Source: an uncultured Roseobacter sp.
GTDB taxonomy: Bacteria > Pseudomonadota > Alphaproteobacteria > Rhodobacterales > Rhodobacteraceae
NCBI RefSeq assembly: GCF_947496515.1
Contig: NZ_CANMDB010000002.1
Coordinates: 671,378 to 735,377 of the forward strand
Direction: 5' to 3'
Length of the DNA stretch: 64,000 nt
The notes beneath the pieces are model-generated. The model saw nothing but the letters and a program-made list of their open reading frames with translations. It searched no databases and had not been told where the DNA came from. The translations under genes and the position numbers were made by a program. Shown here piece by piece: positions 18,974 to 29,254 of the stretch; the first letter of the stretch is position 1; each line of letters begins with the position of its first letter.

Positions 18974-20149
18974 TCAGTCCAGCGTGAAGGGGGCGGGCAG
19001 ATCGGTCATGGTGCGCGCGCCCAACTGTCCCATGTTGGCGGTGAGATCCTTGCGCAGGATGTCGATCAGGTGGTCGATCCCGGCCGGGCCCAACGCCGCC
19101 AGCGCTGCATGAAAGGCGCGCCCGAGCATGGTGAAATCCGCGCCGAGGGCAAAGGCCCGCAGGATGTCGAGCCCGCCCTCGATCCCGGAATCGAAGATGA
19201 TGGGCAGCGTCGTTGCGGCACGCACCTGCGGCAGCGCGTCAATGGCTGCCGGTGCTGCATCAAACTGCCGGCCTGCGTGGTTGGACACCCAGATGGCATC
19301 GACGCCCGCACCCTCGGCCCGCCGCGCATCCTCGGGGCGCAAGATGCCCTTGAGCACGAAAGGTCCGTTCCAAGCCGCGCGCAGCCACGCCACATAGTCC
19401 CAATCCGGTGACGTGCGCAGCAGGTAGCCCACATGCGCCGTGGACGATAGCGCGGTGCTGGTCTCAGCGGCGTATTTTTCCAGCGTGCGCATCCGCGGCA
19501 GCCCGCGGCGCGCCATCCCGACGGCCCAGGCCGGTCGGGCGACGATCTGCGCCATCAGCCGGGGTGTCAGCCGCGGCGGCAGTGTGAGGCCAGAGCGGGT
19601 TTGACGCTCCCGACGCGAGGCCACCGGCACATCTACTGTCAGCACCAGCACCTTGAACCCCGCGTCGCGGGCGCGGCTCAGCATGTCGGTGCGGATGGCC
19701 TCATCGCGCGGCGGATACATCTGAAACCACGCCTCCGGCCCGAGATGCGGCGCGATGTCCTCAGGTGACTGCGTGGCCACAGTGGACAGGCCATAGGGGA
19801 TGCCCGCGCGCGCGGCGGCGCTGGCCAGATGCCCCTCTGCGCCCGGCCACATGAGCCCGGACATGCCGACCGGGGCGATGCCGAAGGGCAAAGCAAGCGG
19901 GCTGCCCAGCAACTCGGTACAAAGATCCGGCTCGAACTCGCCGTGCAGGACCGATGGCATCAACCCGATCCGGTCAAGCCGCGCCCGGTTGCGCGCCTTG
20001 GTCGCCTCACTGCCCGTGGCACTGTCGAGATATTCCCAAACGAATTTCGGCATGCGCCGCCGCGCCTTGCGGCGCAGATCAGACAGGGCAGGGTAGCGGG
20101 CGTGCAGATCCATGGCGCGTTGGTGGCTCAGATCCGTGCGCTTGTCCAC
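18974..20149 (-). CDS. lldD: FMN-dependent alpha-hydroxy acid dehydrogenase (L-lactate dehydrogenase type)
   Basis: A (beta/alpha)8 flavoprotein of 391 residues that oxidises L-2-hydroxy acids. Active-site residues can be placed: Tyr in FVWEYLDSATGSE, Tyr in WFQMYPPRD, Asp and Arg in LTVDVPVASRRERQTRSG, Lys in FVLKGIL, and His with Arg in WVSNHAGRQFD (usually NHGGRQLD). FMN contacts lie in IIFDSGIEGGLDILRAFALGADFTMLGR. The start is a GTG six bases after the rimO stop on the same strand, which suggests coupling; an internal ATG at 20113 is possible. Lactate is likely but glycolate or mandelate cannot be excluded from sequence. Its neighbour pyc would return the pyruvate to the TCA cycle. Confidence 0.9.
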   Translation of the reverse strand: MDKRTDLSHQRAMDLHARYPALSDLRRKARRRMPKFVWEYLDSATGSEATKARNRARLDRIGLMPSVLHGEFEPDLCTELLGSPLALPFGIAPVGMSGLMWPGAEGHLASAAARAGIPYGLSTVATQSPEDIAPHLGPEAWFQMYPPRDEAIRTDMLSRARDAGFKVLVLTVDVPVASRRERQTRSGLTLPPRLTPRLMAQIVARPAWAVGMARRGLPRMRTLEKYAAETSTALSSTAHVGYLLRTSPDWDYVAWLRAAWNGPFVLKGILRPEDARRAEGAGVDAIWVSNHAGRQFDAAPAAIDALPQVRAATTLPIIFDSGIEGGLDILRAFALGADFTMLGRAFHAALAALGPAGIDHLIDILRKDLTANMGQLGARTMTDLPAPFTLD

Positions 20150-20155
20150 ATACCG

Positions 20156-21547
20156 TTAAGACGCGGTCCGCCGCCCCCAGAGGTCGTATTCTCCTGCCTC
20201 CTCGACTTCGACCGTGACGATGTCGCCCGGCTTCAGCGCCTCGAAACCTTCATCGATAAAGAGGTTGCCGTCGATCTCGGGCGCGTCCGACTTGGTGCGG
20301 CAGGTCGCAGCCTCTGCATCAACCTCGTCCACGATCACGTCCAGCCGGTGTCCCACCTTGGCTGCAAGCTTTGCAGCCGAGATCCGCTGCGCGGTCTCCA
20401 TGAAACGCTCCCAGCGGTCCTGCTTGACCTCCGCCGGCAGGTGATCGGGCAACGCATTGGACCGCGCGCCCGCCACGTTTTCGTACTGAAAACAGCCGAC
20501 GCGGTCGAGTTGCGCCTCTTCCAGCCAGTCCAGCAGGGTCTGAAACTCCGCCTCTGTCTCGCCGGGGTAGCCCACGATAAAGGTGGAGCGCAGGGTCAGA
20601 TCCGGGCAGATCGCGCGCCAGGCGGCAATCTCGCCGAGGGTTTTCGCCGCTGCCGCGGGACGTGCCATGCGGCGCAGGACATCGGGATGCGCGTGCTGGA
20701 AAGGGATATCCAGATAGGGCAGCACCAGACCGTCGGCCATCAGCGGAATGAGCTGTCGCACATGCGGATAGGGGTAGACGTAATGCAGCCGCACCCAAGC
20801 CCCGAACCTACCCAGATCGCGGGCGAGGTCGGTAATATGGGCCCGGTGGCCGCGGTCCTCGGCGTGCCTGATGTCGACACCGTAGGCCGAGGTGTCTTGG
20901 CTGATCACCAGCAGCTCGCGCACGCCGCTCTCCACCAGCTTTTCAGCTTCGCGCAGGACCGCATGGGCAGGCCGTGACTGGAGGCGACCACGCATGTCAG
21001 GGATAATGCAGAACTTGCACTTATGATTGCAACCCTCTGAAATCTTGAGGTAACTGAAGTGCCGCGGTGTCAGGCTGACACCGGAGGCGGGCAGCAGGTC
21101 GACAAAGGGATCGGGGCTCGGCGGGACCGCCGCATGTACGGCGTCCAGCACCTGCTCGTACTGGTGCGGCCCGGTCACCGCCATGACTTGAGGGTGCGCG
21201 CCGGTGATATACTCCGGCTCTGCCCCCAGACATCCCGTGACAATCACCCGCCCGTTTTCCTGCAACGCTTCGCCGATGGCGCCCAGGCTTTCCGCCTTGG
21301 CGCTGTCCAGAAAGCCGCAGGTGTTGACGATCACCGCCTCGGCACCCGCATAGTCCGGCGAGATCGCGTAGCCTTCTGCACGCAGCCGGGTCAGGATCCG
21401 TTCGCTATCCACCAGCGCCTTGGGGCAGCCCAGCGACACCATGCCAATGGTCGGCTGACCGGTGCGGTGAGCCGTCCGATCCGTGCGACCGTCAAGCCGG
21501 GCGGCGGGCGCCAGATCAGGGCGCAGATGGGGTGGGTTTGTGCTCAT
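20156..21547 (-). CDS. rimO: Ribosomal protein S12 methylthiotransferase RimO
   Basis: Radical-SAM enzyme that adds a methylthio group to Asp of ribosomal protein S12. The 463-residue product has the N-terminal methylthiotransferase domain with [15 protein letters not shown] and [11 protein letters not shown], the radical-SAM CxxxCxxC in [15 protein letters not shown], and a C-terminal TRAM domain ending GEYDLWGRR. RimO-specific phrases such as [19 protein letters not shown] distinguish it from MiaB. The frame is open far upstream, but the ATG at 21547 ([11 protein letters not shown]) fits the family length. It is divergent from the AsmA-family gene with only about 57 bases between the starts. 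Confidence 0.96.
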   Translation of the reverse strand: MSTNPPHLRPDLAPAARLDGRTDRTAHRTGQPTIGMVSLGCPKALVDSERILTRLRAEGYAISPDYAGAEAVIVNTCGFLDSAKAESLGAIGEALQENGRVIVTGCLGAEPEYITGAHPQVMAVTGPHQYEQVLDAVHAAVPPSPDPFVDLLPASGVSLTPRHFSYLKISEGCNHKCKFCIIPDMRGRLQSRPAHAVLREAEKLVESGVRELLVISQDTSAYGVDIRHAEDRGHRAHITDLARDLGRFGAWVRLHYVYPYPHVRQLIPLMADGLVLPYLDIPFQHAHPDVLRRMARPAAAAKTLGEIAAWRAICPDLTLRSTFIVGYPGETEAEFQTLLDWLEEAQLDRVGCFQYENVAGARSNALPDHLPAEVKQDRWERFMETAQRISAAKLAAKVGHRLDVIVDEVDAEAATCRTKSDAPEIDGNLFIDEGFEALKPGDIVTVEVEEAGEYDLWGRRTAS

Positions 21548-21604
21548 GACCTGCGCTATAGTGGAGTTGAGACGCCCCGGAAAGGGGTGCTGGCCGAGGA
21601 GGGC

Positions 21605-23557
21605 ATGCACGTGAAATGGATCATCCGTCTGCTGGGGCTGGGTGTTGTGATCGCGATCGTCGCGATTGCGGCGCTGTTCTTCCTGCCAGCCGAGCGCATC
21701 GCGCGCCTTGCGACCGACCAGCTGCAAAGCGCCACGGGACGCACCGTTTCCATCAGCGGGGACGTTGGGCTGACCTTTTGGCCGGTGCTTGGCATCCGCG
21801 CCGCCGGTCTGGAGATCGGAAATGCCGATTGGGCAGAGCAGGGCCCCTTGCTGCAAGCTGCCAGTGTCGCCATCGGGATCGATGCGATGGCACTTTTGGG
21901 CGGCGATATTCGCATCACCAATATCGAAGCCGAAAGCCCCATGGTGCGCCTGGAACAGCGCAGCGACGGCCAGGTCAGTTGGGAAATCGGTAACAGCGCC
22001 GAGGCCACCCCGACCCAAAATGCGCCCACATCGGTGCAACCGGCCAGGACTGCGCAATCCATCACCGTCCAACGGTTGGCCATCACCGATGCCAGTCTGA
22101 TCTACGCTGCCGCCGGCAGTGATCCGGTGGTCTTCGATCAGGTTGATCTGACATTGGATTGGCCGGAGGCCCAAGGTGCCGCGACGATCACAGCCCGGCT
22201 GCGACCGGCGGCAACGCCCGTTTCTGTCGAGGTGGTGATCGATGGTTTTGCGGGTTTCATCGCGGGAGAGACGCAAACCTTGCGCGCCGCGGTATCCACC
22301 GACGCGGGGCGTATCGCCTTGGACGGGAGAGGCAGCGCGGATGGCGCAGTCGCCGGGGATCTGACGTTGAGCACGGGCGATACCAATGCGTTTCTGCGCG
22401 CACTCGGGATGCCGGGAGCGGATTTGCCGCCAGATCTCGGGGGGCAGATTGATCTCAGTACCGCGCTGACGGTGACCGCGGAGCGTGCTGTTTCCCTGCG
22501 CGATCTTGTAGTGTCTCTTGGTCGGAACCGCATCAGTGGTGCTGCGGATTTGAACTTGAAGGATGTGCCTCAGCTCAACGCTCAACTGGATATCGGTGAT
22601 TTTGTCCTGCCATCTGCGTCAGCGCCCACGGCGAGTTCCGGTGGCGGGGGTGGCGGACAGGCTGGCACCGGCAGCAGCAGCCAGAGCGGTTGGCCTACAG
22701 CGGCCATCGACGCGAGCGCATTGGGTACTTTCAACGGCGAGATCGCCTTAACCGCCAATAGTATTGACCTCGGCCAGTTTGACCTCGGCGCGACGCGTGC
22801 TTTGCTGCGGAACGACAATTCGCGGATGGTGTTCGAGCTGCGCGATGTAGCCGCCTACGGTGGCGATCTGACGGGGACCTTCGTGATCAATAATCGCAGC
22901 GGCCTGTCGGTCGGTGGTGATCTGACGGCGACCGGGATCGAGATGCAGCCGCTGTTGACCGATGCTGCGGATCTGACGCGGCTGACGGGCACCGGGGCGG
23001 TTCAGATGTCCTTTCTGGGGGTCGGTGCCAGCGTAGATGCGATCATGAAGTCGCTGTCGGGAAAAGGGTCGCTGCAGATCGGGCGTGGCACCATCCTTGG
23101 GATCGACCTCGACCGGTTGATGCGCTCAGGGGATGTGGGAAGTGGCACTACAGTGTTTGACAGCCTTACCGGATCCTGGACGATTGCCGCGGGGACGCTG
23201 CAGAACAACGATTTGCTGCTCCAGTTGAAGAGCTATCAGGCATCGGGTGCGGGTGCGGTGGGGCTCGGCAGCCAGACCGTTGACTACACGGTGACGCCGA
23301 TCGCCTTGCGTGCGAACAGCGGGCAGGGAGTGTCCATCCCGGTGCGGTTTACCGGGCCGTGGTCCAATATTTCGATCCGCCCGGATGTCGAAGCCGCACT
23401 GAAGGCAGAGATAGACGAGAAGGCCAAGGAGCTTGAAGAGCGTGCCAAGGAAAAGCTGAACGAACGGCTGGGTGTTTCGCCTGTTGACGGACGGTCAACG
23501 GGCGATGCGGTGAAGGATGAATTGAACGACCGGCTGCTCAAAAAGCTCTTTGATTGA
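21605..23557 (+). CDS. AsmA-family protein
   Basis: A 650-residue inner-membrane-anchored periplasmic protein of the AsmA family, part of the bridge-like group implicated in outer-membrane lipid homeostasis. It has an N-terminal anchor ([23 protein letters not shown]), then [31 protein letters not shown], the AsmA signature, and a C-terminal AsmA_2 region with [17 protein letters not shown] and [24 protein letters not shown] Gly/Ser-rich loop sits near residues 340-360. The C-terminus is a charged helix ([21 protein letters not shown]). The ATG at 21605 follows GAGGAGGGC; the frame is open far upstream antisense to rimO but that part is not coding. Confidence 0.92.
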   Translation: MHVKWIIRLLGLGVVIAIVAIAALFFLPAERIARLATDQLQSATGRTVSISGDVGLTFWPVLGIRAAGLEIGNADWAEQGPLLQAASVAIGIDAMALLGGDIRITNIEAESPMVRLEQRSDGQVSWEIGNSAEATPTQNAPTSVQPARTAQSITVQRLAITDASLIYAAAGSDPVVFDQVDLTLDWPEAQGAATITARLRPAATPVSVEVVIDGFAGFIAGETQTLRAAVSTDAGRIALDGRGSADGAVAGDLTLSTGDTNAFLRALGMPGADLPPDLGGQIDLSTALTVTAERAVSLRDLVVSLGRNRISGAADLNLKDVPQLNAQLDIGDFVLPSASAPTASSGGGGGGQAGTGSSSQSGWPTAAIDASALGTFNGEIALTANSIDLGQFDLGATRALLRNDNSRMVFELRDVAAYGGDLTGTFVINNRSGLSVGGDLTATGIEMQPLLTDAADLTRLTGTGAVQMSFLGVGASVDAIMKSLSGKGSLQIGRGTILGIDLDRLMRSGDVGSGTTVFDSLTGSWTIAAGTLQNNDLLLQLKSYQASGAGAVGLGSQTVDYTVTPIALRANSGQGVSIPVRFTGPWSNISIRPDVEAALKAEIDEKAKELEERAKEKLNERLGVSPVDGRSTGDAVKDELNDRLLKKLFD

Positions 23558-24179
23558 CGTCTGTGGCCCGTGGGGGCGCCGGCTTTTTGGCCGATAACAC
23601 GTTTTCGCGAAACAATGCGCCATGGTACCGCCGGACGAGGATTGCCGGGGATCGATGTAATCCGCCCGTGGCGTCCCGCGATGCAACGTTCCTTAGGGTT
23701 GCTGTTGCCCGCCTGGGCAAGAGTTGACCCGTTATGATGACCGGTCTGAAATTGATGACAGATCTGGGGATCACTGGGCTACTGGCCACATCGGTTGAAA
23801 AGATCAGTCATCAGTGCTCTGCCTGCGGGTTTGGAGATGTGGCCGTCGCTGGCGTGCTTAGGCCTGACGGTTTGCAATCAGGGCGTCCGACCTTTCGAAG
23901 ATGAGTCATCATGATCGCATGGCGCTTCGGACCGAGCGGGCGAGCTGTACTAGGGGCAGATTTCAACCGCCCAGAGCCTCCGCGAACCGTTGAAAATGCC
24001 CTTCGGTTGCAGTTGCGTTCTGTACCCGCGCGCGAGGTCTCATAGTCTTTGGTTCGCGAGAGATCCTGGCGGAGACCGTGCTTGCCGGGCGTTGGTACCG
24101 GCTAAGCTCGGGTTTTGAGAGATCAGAGAGCGGCTGATGTCTTGGCCGGACGTCTGATCGAGATCAGAAATCCCGAATG
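23558..24179. other. Intergenic region, 622 bases
   Basis: Lies between the convergent AsmA-family gene and kdsA. I see no supported gene, tRNA or repeat. Short frames near 23500-23790 on the minus strand lack starts with ribosome-binding sites and have no recognisable product. Confidence 0.45.
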
Positions 24180-25013
24180 TCAGATCTCCAAAGGCCGTGA
24201 TTTCGCGATCTCGTCAAGCGCCATCAGCGTTTCAAGGAGGTCGGGCATCTGATCGAGGTGGATCATATTGGGTCCATCGCTGGGCGCGTTGTCAGGGTCG
24301 TCGTGGGTCTCGATGAAAACTGCTGCAACACCGACAGCAACTGCCGCGCGCGCCATGACGGGAGCGAATTCGCGCTGCCCGCCGGAAGAGCCTCCCCGCC
24401 CCCCCGGTTGCTGCACGGAATGCGTGGCGTCCATCACGACCGGATAGCCCGTCGCGGCCATCTGCGGCAGGGCCCGCATGTCTGCCACGAGGGTATTATA
24501 GCCAAAGCTGGTGCCCCGTTCGGTCAGCAAGATCCGCTTGTTTCCGGTCGATTCGATCTTGGTGACGATATTGCCCATTTCCCAGGGCGCCAGAAACTGC
24601 CCCTTTTTGACATTGATCACAGCACCCGTCTCGCCCGCGGCCAGCAGCATGTCGGTCTGGCGGCACAGAAACGCGGGGATCTGCAGAATGTCCGCTGCCT
24701 CGGCCGCGATCGCGCATTGCGCTTCGGTGTGAACGTCCGTCAGGACCGGCACCTCGTTTGCCCGACCGACCGACTCGAGCGCCTTTAGCCCCGCCTCCAG
24801 CCCCATGCCGCGTTTGCCGGACAGGGACGTGCGGTTGGCCTTGTCATAGGATGCCTTAAAGACGTACTGCGCGCCCACTGCAGCGCAGGCTTCTTTCATC
24901 CTGCCGGCGATCATCTGTGCGTGATCTTCGCTTTCGAGCTGACACGGACCGGCGATCACCGTGAGGGGGCGATCGTTCCCGATCGTCAGATTGCCGACGG
25001 AGATTTGGGTCAT
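24180..25013 (-). CDS. kdsA: 3-deoxy-D-manno-octulosonate 8-phosphate synthase
   Basis: Condenses phosphoenolpyruvate with arabinose 5-phosphate to make KDO 8-phosphate, the precursor of KDO in lipopolysaccharide and of the poly-KDO linker of group 2 type capsules. The 277-residue product shows the family blocks VIAGPCQLESEDHAQMIA, FKASYDKANRTSLSGKRG, VLTDVHTEAQC, IPAFLCRQTD and VMDATHSVQQPGG. The ATG lies one base after the stop of the capsule-export gene kpsE on the same strand, so kdsA is the last gene of a kpsT-kpsE-kdsA operon. This linkage suggests a capsule-dedicated or at least capsule-coordinated KDO supply. Confidence 0.97.
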   Translation of the reverse strand: MTQISVGNLTIGNDRPLTVIAGPCQLESEDHAQMIAGRMKEACAAVGAQYVFKASYDKANRTSLSGKRGMGLEAGLKALESVGRANEVPVLTDVHTEAQCAIAAEAADILQIPAFLCRQTDMLLAAGETGAVINVKKGQFLAPWEMGNIVTKIESTGNKRILLTERGTSFGYNTLVADMRALPQMAATGYPVVMDATHSVQQPGGRGGSSGGQREFAPVMARAAVAVGVAAVFIETHDDPDNAPSDGPNMIHLDQMPDLLETLMALDEIAKSRPLEI

Positions 25014-25014
25014 G

Positions 25015-26778
25015 TCAGTTGGTCACTTGCTCGCGAAGTATGGAGGCTGTGAGCGAGACCATCAGGTAGATGCCACCGAAGATCAAGAAGGCAACAAGCG
25101 TATTTTCGAACTTGCGCGGATAGCTCGGCTCCTCCGAGGGCACCGGTTCCACGCTGACCGTCAGATAGCGGACCTGTCGGTTGGCTTCCATCCGGGTCTG
25201 TTCCATCTGCTGCAGCGCTGACTGGAGCAACATGTCTCGGGTCACCAGATCGGCCTGCGCCATCTGGATCCGCACGTTCAGCTGCGCCAGCGAATTCTCT
25301 CCGGCGCTGGCGTCTGTCATCCGCGCGTTCAGGGTGGCGAGCTGTGCGTTCAACCGGTCAACATCCGCCTGTGCGCCATCGACCCGCGCCTGGTTGGGGC
25401 GTGCGTTGTCCAATAGGGCCGCCAGTTCCAGTTCCTTTTCGAGCAACTGCAGCTCGATTTGATTGATCTGGCCGCGCAACCCCACGATCACGGCCTCAGG
25501 ATCAAGGGTATCGCCCTGTAGCTGCAAGGTCACCAGCGCCTGCTGCGCCGCGCGCCGTTCCGCCTCAGCCTGCTCGAAACTGGTGCGGGCATCGGCCATC
25601 TGATCGTCGCGCTTCTGCGCGCTCAGCCCGTTGACGCTTTCTTCGGCGTAGGTGATGAGGGCCTCGCTGAAGGCGGCACTTATCTGCGGATCTGCGGCAA
25701 TCACCTCCATCCGGACCATGCCTTCGGTCGGGTCATAACCCACTTTGACCGCTTTGCGGTAGGTATCAAAGGCCTCTTCATTCGAGGCATCCGGCGCCAG
25801 TCTTTGCAAGGGGTCGATGATGTCTTGCGAGAAATGAGAGACAAACCCGATCTCTTCGTCCAGTCGCAGCATTGCCGGTTTTGACAGCAGGAATGCCTGA
25901 ACGGCGATACTGTCAGAAGAGGTCGCGAACTGGGTGCCGGAGAGCAACCCGCCAATCCCGCCGCCGCCCGCGGTGCTGTCAGCCTGCAGGATCAGGAATT
26001 CCGACTGCGTGGCGTACATTGGCGTCGCCACTGAGTAGAAATACCATCCGGCAAGGGCCGTTGGCAGCCCGATGAAACAGGCCAGCCGCAGCAACAAGGT
26101 CACCAGCTTGCGCCTGCGCCTGCGCGCTATGTCCAGCTGGATTTGTGCAATCTGACGTTCGCGCATCTCAGCCGGGCTGAGGATTTCAGTCGAGGGTACG
26201 CCGCCTTCGCTGGTTTTGCGTGTCTGGGGCAGCTGGATACGCCCGTCCGCGTCTTTTGAGGCGTGCTTGTCAGCGGTGTTGGCCGTGTTTGGGTCGCCGT
26301 CTTCGGAGGGGGCGACCAGCGCCAGTACCGCGTTCCGCTGGAAAGGATCAATCCCCTTTTCGCGCAGCAGGCGGACTGCATCGGCATCCGACTTTGGGTT
26401 GAGGCCATTCCTCGCCGCGATCCGCCGCGCCATCCGCAACTGCCGCGCTGTCAGCTCTTCGTTCGCGACAACTTTTGGATTTGACGTAGTCGCTTCGGGA
26501 TCAGCCTCGTCAGCCGGGTCGGGTATATGCTCCTGAGATATTTGTGCTTTCGGGTCAGGTGGCAGCTGAGCCTGAGCTTCTTCGTCAGCCTGCGTCTCGG
26601 CCGATAAGGCGGTTTCCGGCTGCGCCTTGGGTGGCGTCCCTTCAGCCTCTTCCGGCGAAACCTCGGATTGGGTGTCCTCTGTTTCGGGCGCGTCCGCTAC
26701 AGCCGCGTCGCGCTCTGCACGTGCTTCCGCACTCATCCGGCGTATGCGAAACTTTCTAGCTGTCGGTTTCGTAGTCAT
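25015..26778 (-). CDS. Capsule polysaccharide export inner-membrane protein, KpsE/CtrB family, with long N-terminal extension
   Basis: Polysaccharide co-polymerase-like protein that spans the inner membrane and periplasm and links the capsule ABC exporter to the outer membrane. The family part begins with a transmembrane segment (LLRLACFIGLPTALAGWYFYSVATPMYATQSEFLI, about residues 230-265), continues through a long coiled coil (about 390-510) and ends with a second membrane span (TLVAFLIFGGIYLMVSLTASIL). Ahead of it lie about 225 extra cytoplasmic residues: an acidic, Pro/Ala/Glu-rich stretch, then a basic helical region (ELTARQLRMARRIAARNG). Family members are usually near 380 residues; this one is 587. 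The ATG at 26778 overlaps the kpsT end by 23 bases. Confidence 0.9.
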   Translation of the reverse strand: MTTKPTARKFRIRRMSAEARAERDAAVADAPETEDTQSEVSPEEAEGTPPKAQPETALSAETQADEEAQAQLPPDPKAQISQEHIPDPADEADPEATTSNPKVVANEELTARQLRMARRIAARNGLNPKSDADAVRLLREKGIDPFQRNAVLALVAPSEDGDPNTANTADKHASKDADGRIQLPQTRKTSEGGVPSTEILSPAEMRERQIAQIQLDIARRRRRKLVTLLLRLACFIGLPTALAGWYFYSVATPMYATQSEFLILQADSTAGGGGIGGLLSGTQFATSSDSIAVQAFLLSKPAMLRLDEEIGFVSHFSQDIIDPLQRLAPDASNEEAFDTYRKAVKVGYDPTEGMVRMEVIAADPQISAAFSEALITYAEESVNGLSAQKRDDQMADARTSFEQAEAERRAAQQALVTLQLQGDTLDPEAVIVGLRGQINQIELQLLEKELELAALLDNARPNQARVDGAQADVDRLNAQLATLNARMTDASAGENSLAQLNVRIQMAQADLVTRDMLLQSALQQMEQTRMEANRQVRYLTVSVEPVPSEEPSYPRKFENTLVAFLIFGGIYLMVSLTASILREQVTN

Positions 26779-27415
26779 AAAGCCGTTTCGCTTCTTCCAG
26801 CGTATCAAACATGTGCAACTGACCGTTCAGCAGAACGCCAGCGGAATGCGCAAATCTCTCCAGCACGCGCGGTCGGTGCGAGACGACGATGATGGTGGTG
26901 GTGCGCAGCCGTTCTTCCAGGACGGCACCGGCCTTGCGGTTGAACTCCGCATCGGTGGAATTCGGCATCCCCTCGTCGATGAGATACATGTCAAAATCCA
27001 GCGCCAGCATCAGCGCAAAGGAGAACCGCGCCCGCATGCCCGTGGAATAGGTGCCCACCGGTTGGTCAAAGTACTCCTCCAACCCGCAGAGCCAGCGACA
27101 GAAGCTTTCCACGTAGTCCGGATCAAGCCCGTAGAGCCGCGCGATATAGCGCGCGTTTTCCATGGCAGAGACCTTACCCACGACGCCGCCCATGAACCCC
27201 AGCGGAAAGGAGATATTGCACCCGCGCCGGATTTCGCCCTCGTCAGCTTTCTCCAGACCCGCCATCATGTTGATCAGCGTGGTCTTGCCGGTGCCGTTGG
27301 GCGCGAGAATGCCCAGTGACTGACCCAGTTCGACCCGGAAAGACACCCGGTCGAGGATCACCTTATGCTGGGTGCCCGTCCAAAAGGACTTCGAGACATT
27401 TTCGAAAGACAGCAT
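26756..27415 (-). CDS. Capsule polysaccharide ABC exporter ATPase, KpsT-like
   Basis: Nucleotide-binding subunit for capsule export. The 219-residue product has Walker A GILAPNGTGKTTL (Ala replaces the usual Gly after L), a diverged signature YSTGMRARFSFALML instead of LSGGQ, Walker B FDMYLIDEGMP and the switch HRP, all typical of KpsT/Wzt-type exporters. The ATG at 27415 (MLSFENVSKSF) has GGAG six bases upstream and matches family length better than the longer frame. It overlaps kpsE by 23 bases. The permease partner KpsM is not in the window. Confidence 0.93.
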   Translation of the reverse strand: MLSFENVSKSFWTGTQHKVILDRVSFRVELGQSLGILAPNGTGKTTLINMMAGLEKADEGEIRRGCNISFPLGFMGGVVGKVSAMENARYIARLYGLDPDYVESFCRWLCGLEEYFDQPVGTYSTGMRARFSFALMLALDFDMYLIDEGMPNSTDAEFNRKAGAVLEERLRTTTIIVVSHRPRVLERFAHSAGVLLNGQLHMFDTLEEAKRLYDYETDS

Positions 27416-27496
27416 CACTGCTCCGACTGTTGCGAACCGATCAGGGGCCGGTTGTCCCCTCAGATCGGACCGGTCCGCTTGGGCCATAGGACATCC

Positions 27497-27517
27497 GACA
27501 TAATTATGTCTTAATTA
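27497..27517. promoter_or_regulatory. AT-rich palindromes upstream of the capsule export operon
   Basis: GACATAATTATGTC (27497-27510) is a perfect 14-base palindrome, and TAATTA occurs again just after it, so two palindromes overlap. The site is about 80 bases before the kpsT start in otherwise GC-rich DNA, a plausible operator or promoter region. Confidence 0.45.
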
Positions 27518-27712
27518 GAGACAAAACCCTCGCCGGGGGCAAGTCTGTCGCGCGGCACGGGACGGTTTCTGCGCGTATTCCCGCGACTGGGGCGTTGATC
27601 ATCGGCCCTGCCCACGAAAACACGGTACCGGTTTGATGCGCGCAAGGGTCTTTGCTGCAGGGATTGCTGCCAGCCCTTTCCGCCGTTGCATCAACGAGCT
27701 AGATGGCACAGC

Positions 27713-28297
27713 ATGACTGATCTGCGCGATGCCTTGCGGCACTGTACCCTTTGCCAAGACCGTTTCGCGGCGACAGCGACAGCCCATGCTCCGCGGCCCG
27801 TGGTCTGGTTTGAACCGCAGGCGCGCGTTCTGATTGCAGGGCAGGCCCCGGGCATGCGGGTGCATCTGTCGGGGCGTCCCTTCACCGACCCATCCGGTGA
27901 CCGGTTGCGCGACTGGCTCGGACTGGACCAGGAGACGTTCTACGATCAGAGCCGTATCGCCATCGTGCCCATGGCTTTCTGCTTTCCGGGGTATGATGCA
28001 CGCGGATCCGATCTGCCGCCGCCTCCGGTCTGTTCGGCAAGCTGGCGCGAGGGGGTGCTGGCGATGCTGGATCAGGTGCGGTTGACCATTCTGGTGGGCA
28101 GCTACGCGGCGCGCTATCATCTGGGCAGAAAAATGTCCCTTACAGCAGCGGCTCGGGACTGGCGCCCCCGCGGCGATGATCTTTTTGTGCTGCCGCATCC
28201 CAGCTGGCGCAACAACGCCTGGCTCAAGAAAAACCCCTGGTTTGCGCAGGATGTCCTGCCGCGTCTGCGCACCCGCGTCCAAGAGGTCCTGGCATGA
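27713..28297 (+). CDS. Uracil-DNA glycosylase superfamily protein
   Basis: The 194-residue protein is of the UDG fold. The N-terminal motif ALRHCTLCQDRF contains a Cys pair reminiscent of the iron-sulphur family 4/5 enzymes, although the other cluster Cys residues are not obvious. The water-activating loop reads LIAGQAPGMRVHLSGRPFTDPSGDRL, and the DNA-intercalation motif is LPHPSWRNNAW. A short family often annotated 'uracil-DNA glycosylase family protein' matches this pattern; activity is not certain. I chose ATG 27713 (MTDLRDAL) over one 27 bases upstream. Its stop overlaps the next start (ATGA). Confidence 0.85.
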   Translation: MTDLRDALRHCTLCQDRFAATATAHAPRPVVWFEPQARVLIAGQAPGMRVHLSGRPFTDPSGDRLRDWLGLDQETFYDQSRIAIVPMAFCFPGYDARGSDLPPPPVCSASWREGVLAMLDQVRLTILVGSYAARYHLGRKMSLTAAARDWRPRGDDLFVLPHPSWRNNAWLKKNPWFAQDVLPRLRTRVQEVLA

Positions 28298-29088
28298 GCA
28301 GCAGAACCCCCATCGACGACGCCCATGCTGCCATGGCTGCCGACCCGGAAGACGCGCAGGCCCGGCTGAGGTTCTACGATCGCCTGTCACAGGCCGAGCT
28401 GTTCTTGATGCTCAAGCAGGAGGCAGGCGAGGATGATCAGATCACGCCAGAGGTCTTCGATCTGGGGGAGGCGCGCTATGTACTGGTTTTTGATCGTGAA
28501 GAACGGCTCGCCCGCTTTGCGGGCCAGACCACGCCCTATGTGGGGCTGTCGGGACGCAGCATCGCGGGCATGCTGGACCGGCAGGGGCTGGGTGTCGCGC
28601 TGAACCCTGACGTGGCCCCCTCGGCGATCCTGTTGCCGGAGACGGCGGTATCCTGGCTTGCGTCAACGCTTGAACACGGGCCCGCCGAGGTCGAGGCGGC
28701 CATTGAGGAGGTGCATCCGCCCACCGGGTTGCCCGACACCCTGTTGACCGCGCTGGATGGCAAGCTTGCCAGCGCCACCGGGCTCGCGGCCTGCGCCTAT
28801 CTGGTGCGCGCGCATTATGCAGGCGGCGGGCGAGGGCATCTTCTGGGCTTTGTCGACGCGCTGCCCCGGGCTCATACCGCATTGGCACGGGCAGCGTCCG
28901 AGGCGCTTACCTTCTCGGGTATCGACGCGGGCGCCATGGATGTGGGCTTTTTCGGCGGGAACGATCCTGTCACCGACCGTCTGGCACAGGTCGGTCTGCG
29001 GTTCGATCTGCCGCAACCGCCAGAGGCGGATCTTCTGGTCCCCAAGCCTCCGGGCAGCGATCCCGACAAGCCGCCCCGGCTGCGGTAG
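28294..29088 (+). CDS. SseB-family protein
   Basis: The 264-residue soluble protein carries an SseB N-terminal domain (roughly residues 8-125: PIDDAHAAMAADPEDAQARLRFYDRL, then ELFLMLKQE and YVLVFDREERLARFAG). SseB proteins were named for enhancing serine sensitivity in E. coli, but their biochemical role is unsettled. The second half is of unknown structure and ends PKPPGSDPDKPPRLR. It is translationally coupled (ATGA) to the uracil-DNA glycosylase-like gene. No membrane or signal sequence. Confidence 0.85.
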   Translation: MSSRTPIDDAHAAMAADPEDAQARLRFYDRLSQAELFLMLKQEAGEDDQITPEVFDLGEARYVLVFDREERLARFAGQTTPYVGLSGRSIAGMLDRQGLGVALNPDVAPSAILLPETAVSWLASTLEHGPAEVEAAIEEVHPPTGLPDTLLTALDGKLASATGLAACAYLVRAHYAGGGRGHLLGFVDALPRAHTALARAASEALTFSGIDAGAMDVGFFGGNDPVTDRLAQVGLRFDLPQPPEADLLVPKPPGSDPDKPPRLR

Positions 29089-29254
29089 CCTGGTTGCATC
29101 ACACCGTGATCACGGCAAACCGGCCCGATGTCACAAGCGCGCGAGAGTTGGTGACAGTGGGTCCCCAGCCCGCGTGCGGCAGTCTACATCTGCGGCATAC
29201 CGCGCAGCAGTATCGCACCGCGTCGCGCTCAATTGACCCAAGAAGGAGACCGCC

